A DNA stretch of 53,039 bases from a bacterium (GCA_024641285.1 JAHEDH010000006.1:1-53039), one strand, 5' to 3'. Numbered from the stretch's first letter, positions 36,836-45,159 are shown. Notes: generated by a model not told the origin, from the sequence alone. Program-made: numbers and translations.

Positions 36836-37273
36836 TCAGCTGTGCTTGACCTCGATCTTTCGGGGCTCGGTCGTCGTCTCTTCCGGCAACGGGACGATCA
36901 CCTTCAGGACTCCGGCGTCGTACTGGGCCTTGATCATCTCGGGATCGACCCCATCGGGGAGCGGAAGCTGACGGTGGAACGTGCCGAACCGACGCTCAGC
37001 GACATGGAACCCTCCCCGGTCGTACTCGGTGTCGTGCTCGGTCTTGCCCTCGATCTTGAGGATGTCGTCGATGATCTCGATCGTCACGTCGTCGTCGATG
37101 TCGACTCCGGGCAACTCGACCTCGACGAAGAGGTTTCCATCCTTGGTGTAGGCATCGATCGCAGGCCGCGGCAGGAACCGCTCCTCACCGAACAATCGGT
37201 CGAACTTCTCCATCGCGGACCGGATCTCGTCCTCGGCGGACAGCCATGGCGACCACAACGTGGTCTTCATCAT
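36836..37273 (-). CDS. Small heat shock protein, Hsp20/alpha-crystallin family
   Basis: The 145-residue protein has an alpha-crystallin domain: AIDAYTKDGNLFVEVELPGVDIDDDVTIEIIDDILKIEGKTE, ERRFGTFHRQLPLPDGVD and the final AQYDAGVLKVIVPLPEE. Hsp20 proteins are ATP-independent holdases. The mycobacterial homologue HspX is a hallmark of the DosR regulon. AAAGGGG precedes the double ATG start. A box, GGGACCATCGACTC, lies 67 bases upstream. Confidence 0.94.
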   Translation of the reverse strand: MMKTTLWSPWLSAEDEIRSAMEKFDRLFGEERFLPRPAIDAYTKDGNLFVEVELPGVDIDDDVTIEIIDDILKIEGKTEHDTEYDRGGFHVAERRFGTFHRQLPLPDGVDPEMIKAQYDAGVLKVIVPLPEETTTEPRKIEVKHS

Positions 37274-37340
37274 CTACCCCTTTCTCGGGAATCTCCTTCC
37301 CAACCATTCCCAACCTCCCTCCTCTTCGTCCCGGCCGAAA

Positions 37341-37354
37341 GAGTCGATGGTCCC
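37341..37354 (-). promoter_or_regulatory. Candidate DosR-like box of hsp20
   Basis: The minus strand reads GGGACCATCGACTC, 67 bases upstream of the Hsp20 start. It shares GGGAC-NNTC-GACTC with the site before the candidate small RNA at 38223. Confidence 0.55.
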
Positions 37355-37431
37355 GGTGAACCGCGTCGCCCCCCGTCGTCGTGTGGCCCTGAACTCGAGT
37401 GTCTTCCGCGGCTCGGCACCCTCGACGTCAT

Positions 37432-37445
37432 GTGACTTTCGCCAC
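37432..37445 (+). promoter_or_regulatory. Candidate DosR-like box upstream of the atypical response regulator
   Basis: GTGACTTTCGCCAC lies 57 bases before the regulator ATG at 37503. It carries the TTTCG core and both half-sites, so the regulator is probably part of the regulon. Confidence 0.55.
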
Positions 37446-37502
37446 TGTCGAGGTGGCCGTCGACTCTGGTCGCTCAAATCAGCACTGCATACCGTTCGTG
37501 CT

Positions 37503-38210
37503 ATGAGAAAGGCAGCGATAGGCGTATTCGTCATCGACGACCAGGAGATCATCCGGACGGCCTTCGCACGGATCTTCGCCCGCGATCCGCGGATCCGTCT
37601 CGTCGGGACGGCGTCGGGTTTCGAGGAGGCCATCGGCTTGGTCCCGAAGGCGAGGCCCGACGTCGTCGTCACCGAAGTGCTGTTGCCGGGATTCGATGGG
37701 CTCGAGCTGGTTCGTTGGCTCGACAGGCTCGCTCCCCGGCCCATGACCATCGTCGTCAGCGCGGTGGGCCATCCGGCCATGGTGCTGAAGGCGAAGAAGG
37801 CAGGCGCGGACGCATTCGTCGAGAAGACCGTGCCGGTCACCGACATCCTCGAGACCGTCATCAGGACCTACCAGACGGGAGAGTTCGTGTGGGACGAGTT
37901 GACGTCGATCGATCGGGTGTTCCCTCGTGAGGACGCCGAGCGGCTCCGCACCCTGACGCCGCGGGAGCGGGAGGTGCTGGTCGGGATCGGTCAGGGGAAG
38001 ATCAACCGTGAGATCGCCGAGGAATTCGACCTGACCGAGAAGACGGTCAAGAACTACGTCTCGCATCTGCTCCAGAAGCTCAACATGACCTGCCGAGCAG
38101 AGGCGGCAGCGCTCGCCGGGCGCCTCGACTTCGCCGAGCACCCACCGGTTCCTCCGTCCGACTGGGATGAAGAGCCGGACCATGCGCTCGGGGATCTCGT
38201 CGACCATTGA
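37503..38210 (+). CDS. DosR-like NarL/LuxR-type response regulator with Glu at the phospho-acceptor site
   Basis: The 235-residue protein has a receiver domain (FVIDDQEIIRTAF, acidic pair Asp12/Asp13; Ser in VVSAVG; Lys in FVEKTVP) and a GerE helix-turn-helix (LTPREREVLVGIGQGKINREIAEEFDLTEKTVKNYVSHLLQKL). The acceptor position in DVVVTEVLLPGFDG is Glu58 instead of Asp, which could mimic permanent phosphorylation. The recognition helix EKTVKNYVS is identical to that of the DosR-like regulator at 50.8 kb and matches DosR. No kinase is adjacent. The C-terminal tail is acidic. The ATG at 37503 has no obvious ribosome binding site. Confidence 0.9.
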   Translation: MRKAAIGVFVIDDQEIIRTAFARIFARDPRIRLVGTASGFEEAIGLVPKARPDVVVTEVLLPGFDGLELVRWLDRLAPRPMTIVVSAVGHPAMVLKAKKAGADAFVEKTVPVTDILETVIRTYQTGEFVWDELTSIDRVFPREDAERLRTLTPREREVLVGIGQGKINREIAEEFDLTEKTVKNYVSHLLQKLNMTCRAEAAALAGRLDFAEHPPVPPSDWDEEPDHALGDLVDH

Positions 38211-38222
38211 GCGATCCCGGGC

Positions 38223-38236
38223 GGGACTTTCGACTC
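38223..38236 (+). promoter_or_regulatory. Candidate DosR-like box upstream of a possible small RNA
   Basis: GGGACTTTCGACTC lies 12 bases after the atypical regulator's stop and points into a gap with no gene on the plus strand. A possible -10, TACATT, follows at 38260-38265, 23 bases after the box. Confidence 0.5.
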
Positions 38237-38271
38237 TGTGTCGGCGCGGGCTCCGCGTCTACATTCGGATC

Positions 38272-38390
38272 GGTAGGGCTTGCAGAGAGTACGGGAGCCG
38301 GTCACCACGCCGGCTGAGATCCGGAAACGGGAACCGTCATACCGGAAGGGTTCGCTTGGACGGGACATTCTCTGCGAGTTCTACTTTTTC
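38272..38390 (+). ncRNA. Candidate regulon-controlled small RNA (predicted)
   Basis: The 194-base gap between two convergent genes holds a box, a -10-like TACATT and a potentially folded segment. GCAGAGA (38282-38288) pairs with TCTCTGC (38369-38375), and GCCGG/CCGGC (38298-38302 and 38310-38314) forms an inner hairpin. A TTTTT run at 38385-38389, rare in this GC-rich DNA, follows. The predicted RNA is about 120 nt. Mycobacteria have a DosR-dependent small RNA (DrrS/MTS1338), which makes the idea reasonable. No sequence similarity to it is claimed. Transcript ends are inferred. Confidence 0.35.
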
Positions 38391-38404
38391 ATGCCGATCT
38401 TCAT

Positions 38405-39973
38405 TCACCGCTGTCGCGATTGGGCATGCCGGGTGAGAGCGGCGGCGGCGCTTCGGTAGCGCTGAAGGGCGGTCCGTCGCTCGTCGGCGATCGAAACGAC
38501 GCCGATCTTGCCGTGATCGCTGGCAGCCCCCATCAGATGCAGGACGAGTCCTTGTTGCGACGGGGCGTCGTACAAGAACCCCTCCAAGACGGCCAGGTCG
38601 ATCAGTTCGGTCGGTGTGAGGCCGCGATAGCTGTCACGGACCAGGTTGTCGGTGGCGTAATAGGAGCGGGAGTCCCCGGTCGGCGTCCTGAACACTCCCG
38701 TCTCTGTGTCGTAGGTCCCATTGGTCAGGAAGTCGAGCATCAGATAGGGGAAGGTCGTTCCGCCCTTCCTCAGATTGATCTCGATCGCATGGTGTGACCA
38801 CCCCACCTGGTCCTTCACGCTGACGAAGTCGACGGCGAAGCGTCCGATCACGCCTGCGTCACGCAGCGCCTCGGCGACTCTGAAGCCTGCGTCGTGGAGA
38901 TCGAGCCGGTACGACGGCCGCGCCGGAAACGTGCAACCTTCGAACACCTGGCCATCGAGGCCGGACAACACCTGGTCGTGGGTCGAGACGAGGGCGATGG
39001 CGCCGGTGGGATCGATGCGCATCTGCACTGACGGAGACCTGAATCGCTCCCCCGTGATCTTCGCCTCGATGATGGCGCCCATCCGATGGATCTTCGAGAT
39101 GAAGCGCTCGGGGATCTCGTCCTCGGCGACGCAACGGAGCCGCTCCCGAATTCGGAGGTGTGTCTCGGAGCGGATCGAGACTGCCTCGGTGATTCCGCGA
39201 AGGTCGAGGATGGCGTTGCCCTCACCGGAGAAACCCTCGTTCAGTTTGACCACGGCCGTCTCGAGCCCGGGGTTGCGGCCGGTCAGCTCGATGACTGCGT
39301 CCACCAGCCCATCGCCGTCACGGATGTCCTCGATTCCGTCGGGGATGCTCAACCCGGCATCCCGCAGGACGCGGCGACCGACCGACTTCGTGCCGATCCC
39401 CGCCAGCTCGGGGTCGGAGGCATAGAGCGGAACGGCCAGTCGGACGGCCAGCGTTCGTTCGAGCGGCGTGGAGTTGAAGCAGGTCATGTGGGCCGCATCC
39501 GGGAACGAGATCGCCGATCTGATGGACTCGAGGACCTTCGGACGGTCGAGGATCTTCTGGGTCAGCGGCGTGAGGCTCGGGTCGTGACACGCCACCATCT
39601 CGAGTCGGCTGCGGGCGTGGCCCGCGGGGACACCGGGAAGCAGATGGAGGTAGTAGTCGACGATCGACGGGTCGATCGGCGTGCTCGTGACATAGATGAC
39701 CTCGGTCCTCGGGAGCTTGAGAAGCATGAGGAGGCACAGCATGCGCTCCTCGTAGTGCAGCACTCCGCTGATCTTGGCGAGCTCGTGGGCGTCGAGACTC
39801 ATCGAGGGAACCACGATCACAGTTCTCGGCGCCTTGGGATCCGAGAAGATGCGCCGGTACATGGCTGGGAAGCCACGCTGGAGGCGATCGAAGCGCTCGA
39901 GTTCGAGCAGATCCACCGCGGGAGGTGCGCTCAAATCGACGACCGGCTCAAGCACGCGGTCGGCTCCGACCAC
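38405..39973 (-). CDS. ATP-grasp protein related to peptide ligase PGM1
   Basis: The protein of about 522 residues has an N-terminal segment with RTVIVVPSMSLDAHELAKISGVLHYEERML. A central ATP-grasp region follows (VVKLNEGFSGEGNAILDLRG, then RFAVDFVSVKDQVGWSHHAIEINLRKGGTTFP), and the C-terminus reads HLMGAASDHGKIGVVSIADERRTA. This matches proteins annotated as PGM1-related peptide ligases; PGM1 joins amino acids in pheganomycin synthesis. The substrate here is unknown. The start is uncertain: GTG 39973 is chosen, and an in-frame start at 40069 would overlap the divergent zincin gene. No other peptide-biosynthesis gene is nearby. Confidence 0.8.
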   Translation of the reverse strand: MVGADRVLEPVVDLSAPPAVDLLELERFDRLQRGFPAMYRRIFSDPKAPRTVIVVPSMSLDAHELAKISGVLHYEERMLCLLMLLKLPRTEVIYVTSTPIDPSIVDYYLHLLPGVPAGHARSRLEMVACHDPSLTPLTQKILDRPKVLESIRSAISFPDAAHMTCFNSTPLERTLAVRLAVPLYASDPELAGIGTKSVGRRVLRDAGLSIPDGIEDIRDGDGLVDAVIELTGRNPGLETAVVKLNEGFSGEGNAILDLRGITEAVSIRSETHLRIRERLRCVAEDEIPERFISKIHRMGAIIEAKITGERFRSPSVQMRIDPTGAIALVSTHDQVLSGLDGQVFEGCTFPARPSYRLDLHDAGFRVAEALRDAGVIGRFAVDFVSVKDQVGWSHHAIEINLRKGGTTFPYLMLDFLTNGTYDTETGVFRTPTGDSRSYYATDNLVRDSYRGLTPTELIDLAVLEGFLYDAPSQQGLVLHLMGAASDHGKIGVVSIADERRTALQRYRSAAAALTRHAQSRQR

Positions 39974-39983
39974 AATGGCGGCG

Positions 39984-40475
39984 ATGTCCAGACTCCGGCA
40001 GCTCGACCCAGGGAGAGGGAACCGCTTCGACCACATGATCCGGCGATTCAGCGGTGAGCCCGACCTCATTCTGCGTCTGCGTCGATGTGGGGTCGATCGT
40101 CGAAACGCCGATCACATCATCCGCCTCCTTGCAGATGGCGCCGGCGTCGACGTCCCCGAATCCACATTCCACAGGGGGAGGGGGCCGCACACGGGCTACT
40201 GCATGCCTCCACGAAACGTGGTTGCCGCAACCGCGGGCGAATCCTGGCTCGCGACATGGGAGACCGAGCGGAGCCGCCGTTGGCCTGTGCCGGGCTCGAT
40301 CCGGCTGGGAGAGCCGACTGCGCTCGCCACGATCGGCCATGAGTTCGCCCATCATCTGGTCCACGTGCTCGACCCCGTGTCGACGCCGGCGCACGGCAAG
40401 AGGTGGGTCGAACGCTTCGATGCTGCAGCGGCGTCGATCACCTCGGTCATCGGCTCGACTCTCGCAGATTCTTGA
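39984..40475 (+). CDS. Small zincin-like protein with HEFAHH motif
   Basis: The 163-residue protein contains ALATIGHEFAHHLVHVLDPVSTPAHGKRWVERFD: an HExxH zinc motif followed by HGKxW, the layout of SprT-like and related short metallopeptidases. The N-terminal half includes LRRCGVDRRNADHIIRLLADGAG and HTGYCMPPRNVVA. No signal peptide is seen. The starts ATG 39975 and 39984 are both near the start of the divergent ATP-grasp gene, leaving almost no promoter space. Function is unknown beyond probable proteolysis. It converges on the dihydroorotate-dehydrogenase-like gene. Confidence 0.65.
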   Translation: MSRLRQLDPGRGNRFDHMIRRFSGEPDLILRLRRCGVDRRNADHIIRLLADGAGVDVPESTFHRGRGPHTGYCMPPRNVVAATAGESWLATWETERSRRWPVPGSIRLGEPTALATIGHEFAHHLVHVLDPVSTPAHGKRWVERFDAAAASITSVIGSTLADS

Positions 40476-40478
40476 GCG

Positions 40479-41492
40479 TCACGCCCAGTCAGGTGCGTAG
40501 TTTGTCAACGCTTTCATGTAGTTGGCGCGCTCGAATCCCGACGGATCGGCGACGTGCTCATGGCTCATGCTCCCACGTGCCTGGCTCACTGACGAGTAGC
40601 CGTGGTCGGTGAACCACGTCTCGACACCGTCGACCACCGTGCCGAGGTGACCGGGCCCGTTCAGCAGAAGGGCTGCCGCCATCATCGTGATGTCGGCTCC
40701 CACCAGGAGCATCTTGACCACGTCGGTCGCGGTGTGGATGCCGGTGGTGGCGGCGAGGGCACAGTCGACGCGACCCGAGAGCATCCCGATCCAGCGGAGC
40801 GGCAGCCGGGAGTCGGCGGACCGGGACAGGTCCAGGTCCGGCTTGACCCTGAGCGTCTCGAGATCGAGGTCGGGTTGATAGAACCGATTGAACAGGACCA
40901 GTCCGTCCGCCCCGGCGCTTGCCAACTTGTGGGCGAACGACCCGAGTGACGAGAAATAGGGGCCGATCTTCACGGCAAATGGGATGTCGATGGCATCGCG
41001 GACGCTCTCGACGAGCTTGAGGTACATCGCCTCGACGGCGGAACCGGACACATCGGCATCACCGGCGATGTGGTAGATGTTGAGCTCCAGCGCGTCGGCC
41101 CCCCGGTCCTGGAGGATCCGGGCGTAAAGGGTCCATCCGCCGAATGAGTCGCCGTTGAGACTGGCGATCACGGGGATCGGCAACTCGTTCTTTGCCGCCG
41201 TGAGCAGGTCGAGGTAGCCGCCGGGCCCGGTGTTGTAGCTGTCCAACTCGGGGAAGTAACCCTCCGGGGCCTCCGGCGTCGCCCCCGAGGCCTGGTCGAG
41301 GCTCCGATTCAACGACAGCGCTTCGTGGATGACCTGCTCTTCGAACAGCGATGGGAGCACCACCGCCGGAGCGCCGGCTTCCACCAGCTCGTGGAGGTGG
41401 TCGACGTCGCCCGTCAGGGGTGAGGAACTCGGCACCACCGGGTGGGCCAGATCGAGCCCCAGATAGGTCGTGGACATGTCGAAACCGGTCAC
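40479..41492 (-). CDS. Dihydroorotate dehydrogenase-like TIM-barrel flavoprotein
   Basis: The 337-residue protein has an FMN-binding TIM-barrel plan with TTYLGLDLAHPVVPSSSPLTGD, PVIASLNGDSFGGW, ADALELNIYHIAGD, PFAVKIGPYFSSLGSFAHKLASAGADGLVLFNRFYQPDLDLETL and ATTGIHTATDVVKMLLVGAD. It belongs to the dihydroorotate dehydrogenase-like group often encoded next to nifJ, whose substrate is not established. Here its GTG start overlaps the PFOR stop by four bases, so it is translationally coupled to PFOR. A role in pyrimidine synthesis is less likely than a redox role. Confidence 0.9.
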   Translation of the reverse strand: MTGFDMSTTYLGLDLAHPVVPSSSPLTGDVDHLHELVEAGAPAVVLPSLFEEQVIHEALSLNRSLDQASGATPEAPEGYFPELDSYNTGPGGYLDLLTAAKNELPIPVIASLNGDSFGGWTLYARILQDRGADALELNIYHIAGDADVSGSAVEAMYLKLVESVRDAIDIPFAVKIGPYFSSLGSFAHKLASAGADGLVLFNRFYQPDLDLETLRVKPDLDLSRSADSRLPLRWIGMLSGRVDCALAATTGIHTATDVVKMLLVGADITMMAAALLLNGPGHLGTVVDGVETWFTDHGYSSVSQARGSMSHEHVADPSGFERANYMKALTNYAPDWA

Positions 41493-44400
41493 GCTTCCAC
41501 CTCCGCGTACTCGGCAGTGCGATGCAGTTCCACCATCTGCTCATACACGTGCCATCTGTCATTGATGTCCCGCTGCGCCATCGCGAACAGCTCTTCGGCC
41601 TCCTGCGGCCGGTTGCGTTCCAGCATCGCGAAACGCCCTTCCGATCGAGCGAATTCGACGAACGGCCGCGATGGCGGCCTGCTGTCCAGCTTGAGGCCGG
41701 GATCGCCGTGTTCCTCCCGCGCCGGGTCGTATCGATACAGCGGCCAATAGCCGGTCTCGACCGCCGCCTTCTGATGGTCGAGCTGGCTCCGCATGTCGAT
41801 TCCGTGGGCGATGCACGGGCTGTAGGCCATGATCAGTGACGGGCCTGGGTAGGCCTCCGCCTCGGCGAAGGCCTTGACCGTCTGGGTGAGATTCGCCCCC
41901 ATTGCGATCTGGGCGACGTAGACGTTGCCGTAGCTCATGGCGATCTGGCCGAGGTCCTTCTTCGGCGTCCGCTTCCCGCCGGTTGCGAACTTCGCCACCG
42001 CGGCACGCGGGGTCGCCTTCGATGCCTGGCCGCCGGTGTTGGAGTACACCTCGGTGTCGAGGACCAACACGTTGACGTTCCGACCGGAGGCGAGGACGTG
42101 ATCGACACCGCCGAAGCCGATGTCGTAGGCCCACCCGTCTCCGCCGATGATCCACACCGAACGCTCCACGAGGTGGTCTGCGATCTCCGCCAGGCTTCGG
42201 GCGGCGGGCACGTCGAGCTGGTCGAGCGTGCGCCTGAGCTCGGTGATCCGCTGGCGTTGTGCGGCGATGCCGGCTGCCGTCGACTGGTCGGCGGTGAGGA
42301 TCGATCCGGCGAGGTCGCCGAGCTGCGGTGCGAGCCAATCGACGAACGTGGCCGCCGAGTCCCTCAGGCCGTCCAGGCCGAGCCGGAGGCCGAGACCGAA
42401 CTCGGCGTTGTCCTCGAACAGCGAGTTCGACCACGCCGGGCCCCGCCCGTCTGCGTTCACCGACCACGGGGTCGTGGGCAGGTTTCCGCCGTAGATCGAC
42501 GAGCAGCCGGTCGCATTTGCGATCACCGCATGATCCCCGAACATCTGCGAAACCAGCTTGACATAGGGCGTCTCGCCACATCCGTTGCATGCGCCGGAGA
42601 ACTCGAACAGCGGTGGCAGCAGCTGGACCTCTTTGACCGACGAGAGATTCACATCGGCAGCCGTGAGGTCGGGGAGCTCGAGGAAGTAGTCGAAATTGAC
42701 CCGCTCGGCCTCCAGGATCGGATCTTTCGGGACCATGTCGATCGCCTTGTGCGATCGACGCTCCTTGGAGATGGCCGGGCAGATCTCCACGCAGACGCCG
42801 CAGCCGGTGCAGTCGTCCGGGGCCACCTGGACCGTGAGCAGCTGACCGTCGCGCTCCTTACCGCTCGCCTCCTTGTGAGCGAAGGTGTCGGGCATCGAGT
42901 CGGTGAACGACGGGTCGTACACCTTGACCCGGATGGCGGCATGCGGGCAGACGAGGGCGCAGCGGGCACAGTCGATGCAGATCGACGGGTCCCACATGGG
43001 GATCTCGGTCGCAAGCGAGCGCTTCTCCCACTGGGTCGTCGCCGTCGGGAACGCCCCGTCCACCGGAAGTGCCGAGACCGGCAGCAGGTCGCCCTTCCCG
43101 GCCATCATCATGGCTGTGACACGTTGGACGAACTCAGGAGCGTCCTCGAGGTCGCGCAGCGGCGCGCCGTTCGTCGAGGGTGCCGGCCTGGCCTCCACGC
43201 GCTCGAGGCCGGCGAGCGCCAGCTCCATCGCCTGGATGTTCCGGTCGACGACGATCTGGCCGCGCTTGCCGTACGTCTTGCGGATCTGGCCGACCATTCC
43301 GGCCGTTGCGTGGCCGCCTTCGATCAGATCGGTGAGCGCGAAGAAGCACGATTGCAGCACGATGTTGATGCGGCCGCCGAGACCGAGAGCTGCAGCGATC
43401 CGCGAGGCGTCGATGGTCCACACCTCCAGTTCGAGTTCGTTGATCTTCGACTTGACCCATGCCGGCAGGTGATCCCAGACCTCCGAGGCCGCGTATGGTG
43501 AGTTGATGAGCAGGGTGGCTCCGGGCGCGGCCACCTCCAGCACGTCGAGCTTCTCCAAGAGGTCGAACTGGTGGCATCCGACGAAGCGGGCCTGGTCGAT
43601 CAGATAGCTGGATCGGATCGGTCGCGGCGAGAATCGGAGGTGCGAGACGGTGACCGATCCCGACTTCTTCGAGTCGTAGACGAAGTATCCCTGGGCGTGC
43701 AGACCGCTGGCGTCACCGATGATCTTCACCGTCGACTTGTTGGCGCCGACGGTGCCGTCGGACCCGAGGCCGAAGAAGACTGCTCGGAACACGTCGTCGG
43801 GTTCCGGCGACCGGTCCTGGGCCGCGGGGAGGCTCAGCCGAGTGACGTCGTCGATGATCCCAACCGTGAACGGATGGGTCGGCTCGGCTGATCCGAGGTT
43901 GCGGAAGACCTCGCCCACCATCGAAGGCGTGAACTCCTTCGATGAGAGGCCATACCGGCCGCCGATCACCTTCGGGCGCAGCCCGTCCCTGCCTGCCAGG
44001 GCGGCCACCACGTCCTGATAGAGCGGCTCGCCGGGGGCGCCCGGTTCCTTGGTCCGATCCAGCACGGCGATCCGCTCGGTGGCGTCCGGGAGGGCAGCGA
44101 GGAACGCCGGCTGATCGAGTGGCCGGTAGAGCCGGACGATGACTGCTCCGACGCGGATGCCGTCGGCGGACTGCTTCTCGACGGTCTCGATCACCGGTCC
44201 GGCGCCGGAGCCCATCACCACGAGCACGTCCGTGGCGTCTGGATGGCCGTAGTAGTCGAACAGGTGGTACGAGCGCCCGGTGAGCTCGGCGAACCGGTCC
44301 ATCGTCGACTGGACGATGCCCGGGGTTGCGTCATAGAAGGAGTTCGAAGCCTCGCGCGCTTGGAAGAAGACGTCCGGGTTCTGTGCCGTGCCCCTCACGG

Positions 44401-45031
44401 TTGGCTGGTCCGGGTCGAGAGCCCGCATTCGGTGACCGATGATGGCGTCGTTGTCGACGAGGTCTCTCAAGCAGTCGTCGTCGATGAGTTCGATCGTCGA
44501 GATCTCGTGTGAGGTCCGGAAGCCGTCGAAGAAGTGCAGGAACGGCACCCGGGACGGGAACGTCGCAGCGTGCGAGATGGCGGCGAAGTCGTGTGCCTCC
44601 TGGACCGAACCGGACGCCAGCAGGGCGAATCCGGTCTGGCGAGCGGCCATGACGTCGGAATGGTCGCCGAAGATCGACAGCGCGTGGGTCGCCACGGTTC
44701 GGGCCGCAACGTGGATCACGGTCGGTGTGAGCTCACCTGCGATCTTGTACATGTTGGGCAACATGAGCAGCAGGCCCTGTGAGGCGGTGAACGTCGTGCC
44801 CAGCGCACCGGCGGCGACGACGCCGTGGAGCGTGCCGGCGGCGCCCGCCTCGCTCTGCATCTCGACCACGGTCGGGACCCGGCCCCACAGGTTCGGCTGT
44901 CCATCCGCCGCCCATGCGTCCGCCGCCTCGCCCATGGGGGAGGCCGGTGTGATGGGGTAGATGGCGATTGATTCGCTGAGGGCATAGGCGACGCGCGCCG
45001 CTGCCTCGTTTCCGTCGATCGTGCCTCGCAC
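41489..45031 (-). CDS. nifJ: Pyruvate:ferredoxin (flavodoxin) oxidoreductase
   Basis: The single-chain PFOR has 1180 residues. It shows the N-terminal domain IAIYPITPASPMGEAADAW, two [4Fe-4S] motifs (CIDCARCALVCPHAAI and CTGCGVCVEICPA) in the inserted ferredoxin domain, the CNGCGETPYVKL cysteine motif, and the thiamine diphosphate site GGDGWAYDIGFGGVDHVLASG with DTEVYSNTGGQASKATP. It oxidises pyruvate to acetyl-CoA and CO2, reducing ferredoxin, and is oxygen-sensitive. The GTG at 45031 has GGAGG upstream. Boxes at 45095-45108 and 45124-45137 suggest induction in hypoxia. Confidence 0.97.
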   Translation of the reverse strand: MRGTIDGNEAAARVAYALSESIAIYPITPASPMGEAADAWAADGQPNLWGRVPTVVEMQSEAGAAGTLHGVVAAGALGTTFTASQGLLLMLPNMYKIAGELTPTVIHVAARTVATHALSIFGDHSDVMAARQTGFALLASGSVQEAHDFAAISHAATFPSRVPFLHFFDGFRTSHEISTIELIDDDCLRDLVDNDAIIGHRMRALDPDQPTVRGTAQNPDVFFQAREASNSFYDATPGIVQSTMDRFAELTGRSYHLFDYYGHPDATDVLVVMGSGAGPVIETVEKQSADGIRVGAVIVRLYRPLDQPAFLAALPDATERIAVLDRTKEPGAPGEPLYQDVVAALAGRDGLRPKVIGGRYGLSSKEFTPSMVGEVFRNLGSAEPTHPFTVGIIDDVTRLSLPAAQDRSPEPDDVFRAVFFGLGSDGTVGANKSTVKIIGDASGLHAQGYFVYDSKKSGSVTVSHLRFSPRPIRSSYLIDQARFVGCHQFDLLEKLDVLEVAAPGATLLINSPYAASEVWDHLPAWVKSKINELELEVWTIDASRIAAALGLGGRINIVLQSCFFALTDLIEGGHATAGMVGQIRKTYGKRGQIVVDRNIQAMELALAGLERVEARPAPSTNGAPLRDLEDAPEFVQRVTAMMMAGKGDLLPVSALPVDGAFPTATTQWEKRSLATEIPMWDPSICIDCARCALVCPHAAIRVKVYDPSFTDSMPDTFAHKEASGKERDGQLLTVQVAPDDCTGCGVCVEICPAISKERRSHKAIDMVPKDPILEAERVNFDYFLELPDLTAADVNLSSVKEVQLLPPLFEFSGACNGCGETPYVKLVSQMFGDHAVIANATGCSSIYGGNLPTTPWSVNADGRGPAWSNSLFEDNAEFGLGLRLGLDGLRDSAATFVDWLAPQLGDLAGSILTADQSTAAGIAAQRQRITELRRTLDQLDVPAARSLAEIADHLVERSVWIIGGDGWAYDIGFGGVDHVLASGRNVNVLVLDTEVYSNTGGQASKATPRAAVAKFATGGKRTPKKDLGQIAMSYGNVYVAQIAMGANLTQTVKAFAEAEAYPGPSLIMAYSPCIAHGIDMRSQLDHQKAAVETGYWPLYRYDPAREEHGDPGLKLDSRPPSRPFVEFARSEGRFAMLERNRPQEAEELFAMAQRDINDRWHVYEQMVELHRTAEYAEVEA

Positions 45032-45094
45032 GTTGAATTCCTCCGGGATCTCGGTCTTCCCTGAACTCTCATCGCTCCGGCCCGGACGTCAATA

Positions 45095-45108
45095 GGGCCG
45101 AATGTCAT
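45095..45108 (-). promoter_or_regulatory. Candidate DosR-like box (proximal) of nifJ
   Basis: The plus strand reads GGGCCGAATGTCAT (minus: ATGACATTCGGCCC), 63 bases upstream of the nifJ start. It contains the ATTCG core. Confidence 0.45.
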
Positions 45109-45123
45109 CGACCTGCCGTTGCC

Positions 45124-45137
45124 TTGCCGAAAGTCCC
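45124..45137 (-). promoter_or_regulatory. Candidate DosR-like box (distal) of nifJ
   Basis: The minus strand reads GGGACTTTCGGCAA, resembling asymmetrical mycobacterial DosR sites. Together with the next box it forms a back-to-back arrangement, AAAGTCCCA/TGGGACCTTT, with a TTCG centre. Confidence 0.55.
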
Positions 45138-45145
45138 ACTTCGTT

Positions 45146-45159
45146 GGGACCTTTGCCTG
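45146..45159 (+). promoter_or_regulatory. Candidate DosR-like box of the multicopper oxidase gene
   Basis: GGGACCTTTGCCTG lies 58 bases upstream of the GTG at 45218. The first nine bases match the shared pattern exactly. Confidence 0.55.

Noticed and set aside
38284-38360. Resemblance to a TPP riboswitch (GGCTGAGA and CATACCGGAAGGG)
   Set aside because: The CTGATC core and proper order of helices are missing, and no gene follows on the same strand for it to control.
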